Below are positions 34,782 through 46,300 of a stretch of DNA of 64,000 nt, piece after piece. The notes under the pieces are model-generated. The model was not told the origin of the DNA, did not search any database, and was given only the letters and a program-made list of their open reading frames with translations. Position 1 is the first letter of the stretch. Each line of letters opens with the position of its first letter. Source of the DNA: Cyclina sinensis (taxonomy: Eukaryota; Mollusca; Bivalvia; Venerida; Veneridae); contig JAAONU010000014.1 in the NCBI GenBank assembly GCA_012932295.1, positions 35,681,977 through 35,745,976 of the forward strand. The letters are read 5' to 3'. The translations under genes were made by a program, and so were the position numbers.

Positions 34782-37206
34782 ATGTCTACTATACATTATC
34801 CATGCATATTCTGCACGAAACACATCACTGGGAAAAGTCATGCTATTCAATGTGATAGATGCTCTAGATGGCAACACAGGAAATGTGGAAATGCGACAAC
34901 ACCGGGATAGACCATAATCAGTACAGACAGTAAATGAAAGGTGAAAAAAGCACCGACTGGCACTGCAATGAGTGTCCAGATCGGGTAAGTGGATAACTTT
35001 ATTAACTAGAGCGATAGTGTTTCTATGGTCGCAATGCATATTCAAAATTAAGCAAACTAGTAGTAATTCTATTAAGATTTATATATAAAGCGCTGTTTAG
35101 GGCTTCTTACTACACTTTTTCAACTAATACTTTTGGCTGTTTGTCAAATTGCATTAGACTCCTTTTGACTGTGGTTGCCACGATTAGAATAGGAAAATTG
35201 GTGTTTGACGAAAGCTAGCATGATACTAGCACTGCTGACAAAAGTCTTAAAATCCCAGCGCTTTCAGGATTAAGTATTTATGATTTCCTGCATAACGAAA
35301 TCAAAATACACTTTTTATGTCGGTCTTTTAACTTAAGCATACACATTATTTTATTTTATCCAGTCTGAGGATAAAATGTTCATTGATTTAAATTTACTTG
35401 TGTTGTATCTTTCAGCGGGAAAACAAAGCCGCTGGTTTCATATACTGGACTTGCAGCGTTCGCACAAAGGAGTTCCGCTTTGCAGCATGGGTCAAACAAT
35501 ACGTGACTTCATTCATCCGCAGGGCAATTCACCATGATCATCCAGCAGATCGAACTCGTAAATTGAAACTGTAAATATCGTCAAAACAGGGCCGGATCCA
35601 GAAATTTTTGACTGGGGGGTGGGGGGGGGGGGGGGCTTGGGGGAAGGTACGGAAGGGGGTGACCCCCTGCTGTAGTGGGGGGGGGGGTATGGGGGGCCTC
35701 CCACAAGAAATTTTTTTAAAAAGGTGGACTAAATGGCTCATTTTGGTGCATTTTAGGCATTAAAATATAATGAAATTTGTGTGAGAATTTAAAAGAAATA
35801 TACTGGTATTTTTTAAATGTTCAACTAAAGCAAAAAACATATGACAAGTTTTAACTTTTTTTATTTTATATTTATAAAGTCCTCTGAAACAAATAATTTA
35901 TCAATAAATTAATTTTCATAACAAATAACAACGTCATCACATTATCCAATCTCCTCGCAGTGATCTCCCCTTCATTCTTTGGAAAGATCTCTGCAGACAC
36001 GGGTTAACCTTAGCTGGATTTCAGCTATATAAACATGTATGAACTTTTTTTAAGAATTTATTTTTTTCTCTGTTTAGTTTAGTTACAGTTGGAACTGCAT
36101 CGATTAAACATGCCTGTGTGTAATGAAATTTTAAAAAATGTAACTTGAAAAAAAGTTTAAAATTTTGTTTATTTACTTTCGACCATCATCACGTGACATG
36201 ACTTTCGGCAGTGATTACTGTACTGAAAGTATGGAAGGGAAGTAACCGCTGTGTGGAGTTTGCACCATTCGGAACACCTCGGGCGACTTCAATATGTCTT
36301 TAAACGAAGTTGTCGGAAAAGGCCGAGTTGTTACGATTGGAGTTTGCACAATATCATCAGGCAACTGATCATGGCCAGCAGACGCTCATTTAACAACTTT
36401 ATCAAATACGTCAAGGTTACTAGACGCTTGAAAAGTATACATCATGATCAGTCTGGAGAATTCTGTGATAATCCGTGCCGCCGAATATACGGTACATTGT
36501 GTAATATACACGGCTATAAAGTTGCGAACTCGTTATCAGTTGTTACGCAATATTGCATGACCATTGCAAATTGAAAGGTTGACTGTGTTTCTGTTACGAG
36601 GTGAAAAGAGCTGAAAAAAATGTTTAAGAGTCTTTGAAAATGAGCCCTTTTATTTTTTTACAAACGGGCCAGCTGGGGGGGCTTGGGCCCTATAAGCCCC
36701 CCCGGTAAATCCGTGCCTGTCAAAAGTAAGTGATTTGATTTTTCCCCCATTTTTCTAAGGTTTAAAGTAAATCGGACAGGGATTTGAATTTGCATCTGCT
36801 GAGAACATTTTCGTTCATAACGCTGATATATATTTCAGACCGATTTATAGCGGGCATTCGTTTGTACTAATGTGTTTTAAGTCGATTGCGAAACAGGTTA
36901 TTGCATTTCGACCTCACCCGAGATGGATGCTGTACGCTGAAAATATAAGCAGATATCATATACATTTACAATGTTTTCCGTTATGAACTTACTCGTTAAT
37001 CACAAAATGCATTTCTTTTTCAGGTTAAACAAACAGCCGCAGAAAACGTCTTCCGTGCCGCCGGTCAGATAGTTTCAGAAGCCCTTCGAGAGGTGGCCGA
37101 TGAAGTTGCAGTACTACCTAAGCCTGCCAATTTAGTGAGAGTTGTGAAAAAGCACAGACAGACAAAGCGTCCTAAGGGTCCAATGCCCACAGAGCTGGAC
37201 TTTCAG
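34782..37206 (+). pseudogene. MULE/FLYWCH-type zinc-finger pseudogene, truncated
   Basis: Three exon-like pieces with good splice signals lie on the plus strand. Piece 1 (ATG 34,782 to donor 34,984) encodes a PHD-like finger HYPCIFCTKH...AIQCDRCSRWQHRKCG. It shifts frame near 34,902, reads TGIDHNQYRQ, meets a stop, then MKGEKSTDWHCNECPDR. Piece 2 (35,416-35,570) reads ...FIYWTCSVRTKEF...HHDHPA, a FLYWCH-like finger missing some ligands. Piece 3 (37,024-37,206) reads VKQTAAENVFRAAGQIVSEA...LPKPANLVR, the region that precedes a MULE transposase domain in molluscan proteins of this type (from memory). Piece 2 to piece 3 does not keep frame. No transposase domain follows; the IGHMBP2 start lies 171 bp further on. 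It is a dead, 3'-truncated transposon-related gene. Confidence 0.65.
35587..36719 (+). mobile_element. Non-autonomous TIR element, copy 1
   Basis: The element starts 'cagggccggatccagaaatt' and ends '...ggtaaatccgtgcctg', so the ends are imperfect inverted repeats (CAGGSNCGGAT...). It is flanked by the direct repeat TCAAAA at 35,581-35,586 and 36,720-36,725. Long G-runs lie inside the left end (about 35,615-35,695). A second copy in reverse orientation is at 48,336-49,302. No transposase is encoded; the 107-codon frame at 36,251-36,574 has no known motif. It sits between pieces 2 and 3 of the FLYWCH-type pseudogene. Confidence 0.85.
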
Positions 37207-37377
37207 GTATAGCTACTAGTCCAGGAAACCTTGCCGCAGTAGGATATTGATGAATTTCAGGGCACATAATAAATATCCAAATGAAAAACGGGTGCCCGAA
37301 CGTCTTGTAAATGAGACTACAAGTTTCTTAGTCAGGGGAGGTAACCACTGATTGGAGTAGACATTTGATAGTGAAAA

Positions 37378-40300
37378 ATGGAATTGACGAAAGAATCTGT
37401 TGATACTTTTGTTCTAAAGACTCTTCAACTTCTTGAGAAAGAACGAACCGCAGAAATAGAAGAAACAAAGTAAACAGTTTATTTAGTAGCAAATTAGAAC
37501 TGTCTAATTTAACGCACCGAAATTAATTACCATGAGTTTTCGCGATCCATACTCTTCAAAAATGTACAAATGACATTAAATGTGCAAGGCTGTTGACTGA
37601 GCCATTACAGCACATAACTCATACTTTGTAAGCCTATACAATTGTTTGTAAATCTAGGCTCTAGTTATTGCATTAAAAATCATATTCATAATCTTTAAAA
37701 GAAAAAAAAAACAGTCATGTCAACTTCATAAGCAGCTCCCTATGTAACCTATTACCAGGGCTTTAATTTACATGTTTTAATGTAAATTAAAGCCCTGCTA
37801 TTACCTATGTAATTTATCATACACTTCAGTAGAAATTACCAAAAATAGCTTGTTTTGTAGCAGATAAAACTTAATAACTATTTATTGCACATTCATAAAC
37901 TTTACATTTTCAGAAAGTCTAAAATCTCCTTTACAGCTGCAGTATTATAAATACTTCTATTCTGATTCTAGTGTTATCAAAGAACAGGTAAAATCAGCTG
38001 ACTATCATAGAGTTAAAAACTGGTTTTACTTTTTCCTAAAGTAAAAGGGGCATGCTTTACATTATGAGTTTTATATACCCAAATATTGTTTAAAATATGA
38101 AAGTATTTTTATTTCTAGCTATAACCTAATGTTTAAACTTTCAGAAAATGTATTAATGAAATTGGTATGACTTGTGGTCTTACAGTTATAGGATACTTAA
38201 CTTCATGTCATGTGTGATATTTTACCATTCATTAGAGTAGCATATCTCTGTTATCTATGTCTCTGATAATGCATTTCCATTCCTTGATATATTTTTCAGT
38301 CAATTTATTTATCCTGTAGGACTTTGACAGAAAAACTACCATCCAAGGAACTTCAACGCAGAGGTGTATGTTTACTCAAACTTCATATTGGGAATAGGAA
38401 GACAGGATTGTTTGGCAGGGTCATTGTCAGTTTTGAGACTCATCTTGAATCTCTGCCTTCACACAGCTTCTCACCAGGTTTGTCTGTGAAAGACTTTCTT
38501 TCCTATAACTTCACACAAGCTCATTAGCATTTAAATAACAATAAGGCATTTGTTTGAATAACAATTCAAATTTATATTTGTAAGTTAAGTGACGTCTCAA
38601 AGCATAGCCTCAATGATTTGCAAGCATTTTCTGTCATCTCCTATGAATCTATAATGGTTTAGTTATATTTTAAAAGTTTTCAGTATGTTTCAGATACATA
38701 TGTGTCAATTTATGCGTAACTTGATCAAAGACATTCAAGTCTTGTTAATAGACACTAGGCTTACTGAATTAAAGGCAAATGTAGAAATATATATGGAGAT
38801 AAGATTTAGAAATTTACCAAGTGGACTTTAAAATATCAAGGTAAGATACTCATTTTATAGCTTTTATGCACCCGAAGGGTGGCATATGGTAGTCGCATTG
38901 TCTATCTGTTAGTCTGTCTGTCTGAGGGATGTGTTGAGGTTAAAAGGCCATCTGACAGTAACACAACAAAAGAGAACAGTGGATTTTATTCCATTTGAAT
39001 AAAATAAGGGGAGCTGTCCCCCAGTACAACAAAAGAAATTAACAACCAAATTGTCCCCTTCATCCATTTAAGTGGCACATCCATCCATCTGTCCCATCTT
39101 CTGTGTGCAACTCCTCTTACAATTCTCATTTGATTTTCACAAAACTTTCACAGAATGATTATTATCAAGTGCCGCATTGCATATACTCAGGCTTTTGCGA
39201 TTCGATAATATTTAGTGGAGTTATTGCCTTTGTTTAGTTTTACTTAATATTGCTTCTGATACAATTCTGTACTCCTACAATTTTATAATTGAACTTTATT
39301 TTCACCTGTGGTATTCAACTGGAGCTTAAAAATTCAAATGTTTATAGGTAAGAAGATGTTTTGAAACACTTTTTCTGTTAAAGACACATGGTGATTTACG
39401 GGTAAAAAACAATAGATCAGTATCTTCTGAAACACATCATTTTTTTGAAATTTGTTAATTTTACCAGCCATGCAAACTGGTAAATGACATATAATAGTCT
39501 ACCCCTGGATATATGGGTACTTTCTTCAGTTTCCAGACTGCAAAACATTTTTGCACAAATGATCAAGGTAACATCAAGTTATCAGCTACCATGACTGTGA
39601 CCATTGCCGTGTTTCAGGGGCTTTTGTCTCTATGACACATTTCTTGTTACAAGTATATTTAGAGTTGTGACTTTTCTTTTAGGAGACATAGTTGGTTTAA
39701 ATTACTCACATGGAGACAGCCAGTCGGATGCTCTTGGTTCAGGTGTTGTAACTAGAGTGAGCCAATCATCTGTGAATGTCGCTTTTGATGAGACATGTGA
39801 CCTGTTCTCACTAGAAGACGGACCAGCAGATTATTACAAGTTAACAAAATTAGCAAATGATGTCACTTATAAAAGACTTAAAAGGTAATATTGAGATGTA
39901 GGGGCAGATCAGGGGTGGATCAGTGGTCCAGTGGAAACATGCTGGACTTGTAATCCAGGAATCACAAGTTTGATCCCCTTCTCCCCAAAAAACACTGCTT
40001 ATTGTCTTTTGGATTGGGATATTAGACCAGTATCAATGTATCTGTGCTATAGTACACTGAGCATGGAAGAGAACCAGGAGTGTATCTGGAATTAGATGTT
40101 TTATGTATTGTGCACTATCCCCCGCAACCTAAACTAACTAAATTCTGCAGGGTGTTGGTCATGTTGGAAACTGGTAATTCAGAAAAATAGGAAAAGATAA
40201 ATAGAGGCATATCAGTGTTCTAGTGATTAAACAGGAGTAGTAATCTTAAGGTCATGAGTTTGATCCTCCATTCCTTAATGTCTGTTACACAGCTGACTTT

Positions 40301-43300
40301 CTTCTGTATGAGACATTAATCTTGGGTCCAAAATGTTAGTGATACTGAGCATGTAAAAGAACCAGAAGAGTCTCAGGAACTGAGATGCTTCCAGTATCAA
40401 AACCTTAAATAAATGATCTCTTCAGTGGGCATTGGCCATTTGAAAAACTGATACCATTTCAGTACATGTATCAATTTGTCCGCTTTCATGTGGTGAATAG
40501 GTGTAAATTTAAGTGGGATATTCACTGAGCAATCCTGCATACAAAGTTCTTCATATTTTAAACTACAGATTAGCCAATATGATTGAAACTGAAAAAAAAA
40601 ACTGTTTATTTCTGTTACAGAACCCTTAATAACCTTGGCAAGGTCAGACATGGGGAGTGTGCAAACTTGGTATCTGTGTTGTTTGATGAACAGCCGTTGT
40701 CACCTCCATGCAATCTACAAGGTAACAAATGTGTATATACATAATTTTTCACTTCTGAAAGGGAAACAAAAGTCAGAATTTTCAACAACTTTTGTTAAAG
40801 TTAAGAACTTAAGCATTTTTTTGAAAACAGTATGAAAATTAGAGCAGTGTTGAGATTTTTTCATCAGCAGCTGCACAAAATAATGCCATGTGACCATTTG
40901 ATGTATGACAGCATGACCACCAGCATTATTCTGGATGAAGCCAGAATATTTTTGAAAATAAAGCAACACTACCTAACAGACAACACAAGTGCAGACAATG
41001 TTTTCAGTTCAGAACTTCTGATTTGCAAAATGCTTCAAGCTTCATCATGAGAATAATTCTGCCATTATCAAGGAAGAGACATTATCGAGGCCATGAAATG
41101 AGAGTTTTGTTTAATTTTGTTATGTCTTTCATAACTCTTACAATGGTGCCAGCCATCAGTCTTTGTCTTTTGAAAAAAAAGTCTGCCATTGTAAGATGCA
41201 TATTGTCTTGAGAGTTGTTTTCAAAAGACGTCAAGTCTTATTTCCATTTTGACATTATTGAAGGAACTGTTTAGGATAGGATCTTAGCACACAGTTTTTA
41301 TACTTCCAGATAGAATATTTTTTTGTACAGTATTTTGACATGCGTGTATGTATATTTCCCAGAACTTCAGTTTATCAATGAAAGCTTGGATGATTCTCAG
41401 AAAGAGGCTGTGCAGTTTGCCTTGGCGCAGAAAGAGTTAGCAGTTGTACACGGACCCCCTGGAACGGGGAAAACAACCACTGTCATCGAGATCATACTGC
41501 AGGCTGTGAAACAGGGCAGCAAGGTCTGAATGCAGTATTCATATGATACATAGGTCTTTTGTGCACGCAGTTTGCCTTCATAGTAGAGTGGTTAAGGTTG
41601 ATGACTGTTAAACATAGCTACCAGTCACTGACACATGGTTAGAGGCTGTTTCCCTAACTGACTCATTATCCAGTTTTATTAGCAGGACAGTGAATAGTGG
41701 CTTAAGATGTGTGAAACACTGCCTAGTTTAGGATATCTCTTTAGATAAACTACAAATTCTTTGTCAGATGCTGTTTTCATGCTGTTTTCATGTATAAAGC
41801 AGAGGATAAAACTAACACATTTATTACAAACAGAATATACTGTATTTTAAATGATTAAATGTAACTGACTATTTTTAAAAGGGAATTTGGCAGAAGGATT
41901 ATTCGAAAATGATTATTTGTAGCCAGGTTTTTTCCCTTTTCCTATTGCCACATATTGATTAAAAGTCTGTAATTTCAAGCTAAACTTAGCAGTCTCTTAA
42001 TGAAACTGTGTAACTTTGATACATATATTTCAGGTGTTAGCATGTGCACCTTCCAATATAGCAGTGGACAACCTGGTGGAGAGACTGGCTAGGTGTAAAC
42101 ACAGGATTGTACGTCTTGGACACCCAGCACGGTTACTACCACATATACAGAAATATTCTCTGGATGCTATCTTGTCTACCAGTGATGAAACTAAACTGGT
42201 TGAAGACGTCAGGAAAGACCTTGATAAAGCCCTGGTAAATTGTCAACACACTTTCCATTTTGTATCAGTAATGCAAGAGGTTTTGATTTTATTCTCAGTA
42301 TTAAACAATCATCATTTAATTAAACAGAAGCAATGGTTTGTTTCTGTGTGGTTTGTCACATTTGCCTGACTGATAGATATAAATTTGATTACACTGAGAG
42401 TATAGATGGCTTTGAATCTATTACATGGGTAATTGAAAAGCATATAAGCATAGGAACTGTTTAATAAGATTAAACTTGCTTTAAATTTTTTATGCACTTA
42501 AATTCTCCATTTAAGTTAATTTCTATTTAAAAATCTGAAGTGTTAGTTGTTGTAAGAATATCATAGATTACCTGTGACAGTGATATACGTGCAACTTGGA
42601 AAATTAAAGTTTAAGATGTGTGATTGGTCAGAAGAAACTGGTCTGTTTATGTTAGAATTCAAGATTGTGTAAATAATAAGGGTAATTCCAGTAATAAGTG
42701 TATGGGGGTAGGGGGGGTGCGTGGGGATGGCACCCGCAATTTTTAATTGTGGGTCATGCGGTTACCTGGATATTAAAATTATGCATGGTGCGGTCCTTAA
42801 AAAATCTTAATTATGGGTCATTGGTCTTTGTCAAATACAAAAAATATTGGGGTGGGGTGGGGTGCATAGACCCATATTAATTTAATAATTAAATTAATGA
42901 AAAAAAGTATCGGTGTTGCATTAGTTTTGCCTGCTGGGCATTGCAGACTCATGCAGAGATTAGTCATTACCAGCATTCATTAGTTGCCTTCCTTGTGTTC
43001 GCAAGCACTATGGCAGATGATCAATAGATGACATCTTGAAATGGCTGTATGCCATTGGCTTCGGGTATCTTGAAGCAAAATTTAGAGGTAATACATTTTT
43101 CCTGTTGATACATATCAGACAAAATAATCAAGCTAGGTGGTACTATGAAAGTCCATGGTCTTCGTAACTGTACCTGTGTTTGGACCTGCCAGTTTTCGGA
43201 CATAATCTCAGCATGCCAAAACCACAATAATTTAAAGCAGCCTTCTTTCTTTAAAAAAATAATCTTTAAAGTAGGGTTTTCACAAAAAAAATAAAGATGG

Positions 43301-46300
43301 GGTATGTGGATAAATAGTAAAGTTTGTAATTGTGGGTAATGGGGTTTCAAGTATGAATAAAGCTGGGTGGTGGGTCTGATAATTTATTTCTACATATGGG
43401 TGGTGTGGGTCTTCAAAAAAGTGCTGTCCCCTCCCCCCATATACTTATTACTGGAATTGCCCTAATGGCCATTTAGAGTAACGTCAAAACATTTGGTAAT
43501 AGTCAGGTTTGAAGAGGGCAAAAGACCGAGGAGAAAGACAAAAACTGCGAGAGGACATGAAATTTCTCCGTAAGGAATTACGCCAACGAGCAGATGCATC
43601 TACACGGGACATTCTAAAACATGCAGATGTTGTTCTTGTCACACTAACAAGTGCTACCGATGATGGACCAATGAAATTGCTGGAGGAGAGTCACTTTGAT
43701 GTAACTATTATTGATGAAGTTTCACAAGCGATGGAAGCCGCTTGCTGGATCCCGCTTCTCCGTACAAAGAAGTGTATCCTGGCTGGGGACCATCTGCAGT
43801 TACCACCTACAATACTGTCAAAAGAGTAAGTTTAAAATTCAAAGCAAAACAGTTTAATGTGAAAAAGAACAAAATGAAAGACACATGGCAAATATATATA
43901 CACAGACAAAAATAAGTTTCTATCTTAAAGAAAATGTAGCTTTGTACTGTACTTGAATTGAAACACATAAATTGCTTCAGAGGATTGCTAGTAATTCTTC
44001 ATATAAGATTATACTTCAGATGGTTGTTGTTGTCCAGCAGTTAAAAAATGTTGTATTGAATATTAAGATGAAAAATAAACTTGAAAAAACAGCCCATGTT
44101 CTGTTATTTAGTATAAATAAGAACTGAATTGTATTGCTAAGTGAGAGACAACCAGTTAAAATGAAATTGAAGAAAATTGAAAGACATTTTAAAATTATGA
44201 AATTTTCAATGTTTACATATTACAGAGCTGCAAAGGAAGGCCTTGAAGTGACCTTGATGGAGCGGGTCCTACACATTTATGGTGACAAGGTCATGAGAAT
44301 GCTGACTACACAGTACAGAATGAATGAAAAAATCATGCAGTGGTCCTCGAAACAGCTGTATGAGTCCAAACTTGTGGCGCACAGCTCAGTCAGACACCAC
44401 TTGCTAAGGTAAGAATTATCCTCCATATCTTATGAAATAAACACAAATCTGCTTTTAATAAAATGTCTGACTGAAGCTGATTTTCTGAACAAACAGTGTT
44501 GACTGAACTTGATTTGAATTCCATTTTACTTTGTGTTTAGTATTACAGAAAAAATTTATGAGCAATTGATATTTTTGACTTTAATATTTGTAGATGCATA
44601 TTTTATTTGATGGAACTACACTTATTTACCAATTTGGAGGATAAGTGGTCAAGGGGTTAGAGCACTGGACTCAGTCTGAAGATGGCTAGTTCAAATCCCA
44701 TCAGGGGTGAGATTCTCCATGACTTCCTTTCACTCTTTCGATGCAAGTACTGGTTAGAATCCAGGAAGCTGTCATCAAGCAAGAACAATTTGCAAGAACT
44801 TGATTCCAAATCAGTGTAAATAAATAAATGTTAACTTAACCTTTGTACTTTATCCTGGAGTATGTTAGGAAATTTCTACTTGCAGTCATGCCAGGTAAAG
44901 TTTATTCAAGGTTCATTTCGATATATTATTTGGCTTCACTAAAGTCTCATACAGTTTTAGATAAAGTGTCTTGAATCTCTTGCAAGTTACAAAATCAATA
45001 CATTAATGTAAAGATAAAATTTCAGAATATAGAAGATGCTCTTTGTTTTGGATTTTTTCTCCATTGGCACTGTGATGAGTCTGGAATTTGCTGTCAGGGC
45101 CAATGTTTTCATAATTAAAAGTTTTTTTGTTTTTTTTGTAAGTAAAGTAAGTTTTTTTTTTTACAAGTCAGTACAAGGGAGGGAACAATTTCAGTTAAAC
45201 AGAACTTAAAAATTGTAACTGAAAAAAAAAAAATAAAAAAATAAAAAAATAAAAATTGTAACTGAAAAGTTTTTGAAAAAAATCCCTAATGTAAAACTCT
45301 AGATCCGAGGCGATTTGGACCAATGCCTTTTGGGTCATGAATAACTTGAGCTGACTCTCTAGATCACGGAAGTAGAGAACTGCTTTCCTGACACAATTAT
45401 CAGTAATTAAAAATGTACAAACCCAGGTAGGCTTGCATTTAACTGTAACACTCCTTTTTCAGAATGACTTAAGCATACCTGCCATAATTTTTCTGGCCAT
45501 TTCCGGGATTTTGATATTGAATTTCTGGGATTTGAGCTGATTTTCAGGGACATACAACTATTCATATACTTTTAATGCTTTATCGTTGGCAGTTCACAAA
45601 ATTGGACGGGATTCCGTTTTTGGTGGGAAAAGCCGTGCATGTCTCTCAAATACACATCAGTACCATCAGTTTCATACGTTTTATTTTAGTTGCAAGAGCA
45701 TAGTAATTGGCAGGCTTGCAGAAATGTTTCAAGCTCAATCGGTCCGACCACCCGACAATTATTCCCTCACCCCTCTCAACCACTTACTAGTGGAGAAGGT
45801 AGGAGGACGAGTATAATTTTCTCATCAACCATCCTGCAGAACGAGTGCAAAAACTGCAAGAAATATACCGATGGATGTGTATATCATAATGTCACAGTTT
45901 ACCGACAGTAAATTCTCCATGTAATACGCTGTCAAAACGAAATCGGAAGCATGAGTAAGGGGGAGCACTGCGCCTTTTTTAATTCAGTAAACCGCACAGT
46001 ACCGTTAAGTCTTAAGAGTGAAACCATGATTGAACTAACTTGCCAAAGGGATTCGAACCCAAGCCTTTTGGGTCTTGAATAATTAAAAAACCAAGACCCA
46101 AAGAATTGAATCCAAGACAGTTTGTGGGAGGTTGAATTTATACAAACACATACTTAGGTGAGTGTTCAACCCTCAGAGGTTGAATTTTCCGCACTATTTC
46201 TTGGCAACTACTGACTGGATTTTAACGAAACCTTGTGGGATTTTTCAATACCTAATGGAGATGTGCATATCTTCGGCATGTTCCGGTTGGACCTTTAAAC

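Noticed and set aside
34675..34917. 80-codon frame (KSSKCKKGRKKN...) overlapping the FLYWCH-type pseudogene
   Set aside because: The overlapping frame with the CX2C...CX2C...HX2C finger is the meaningful one; this frame is its shadow.
36251..36574. 107-codon frame inside the TIR element
   Set aside because: The homologous region of copy 2 does not keep the frame open, so it is not a conserved element protein.
37207..37377. Possible continuation of the MULE transposase domain before IGHMBP2
   Set aside because: No DDE-type motif or open frame continues past the 37,206 donor; the sequence instead leads into the IGHMBP2 start.
42016..42369. 117-codon frame extending past IGHMBP2 exon 6
   Set aside because: Codons after 42,234 are intronic: a GT donor sits there and the family sequence ends at the DLDKAL segment.
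43021..43350. 109-codon minus-strand frame
   Set aside because: It lies wholly inside the intron 6 MITE and shows no domain.
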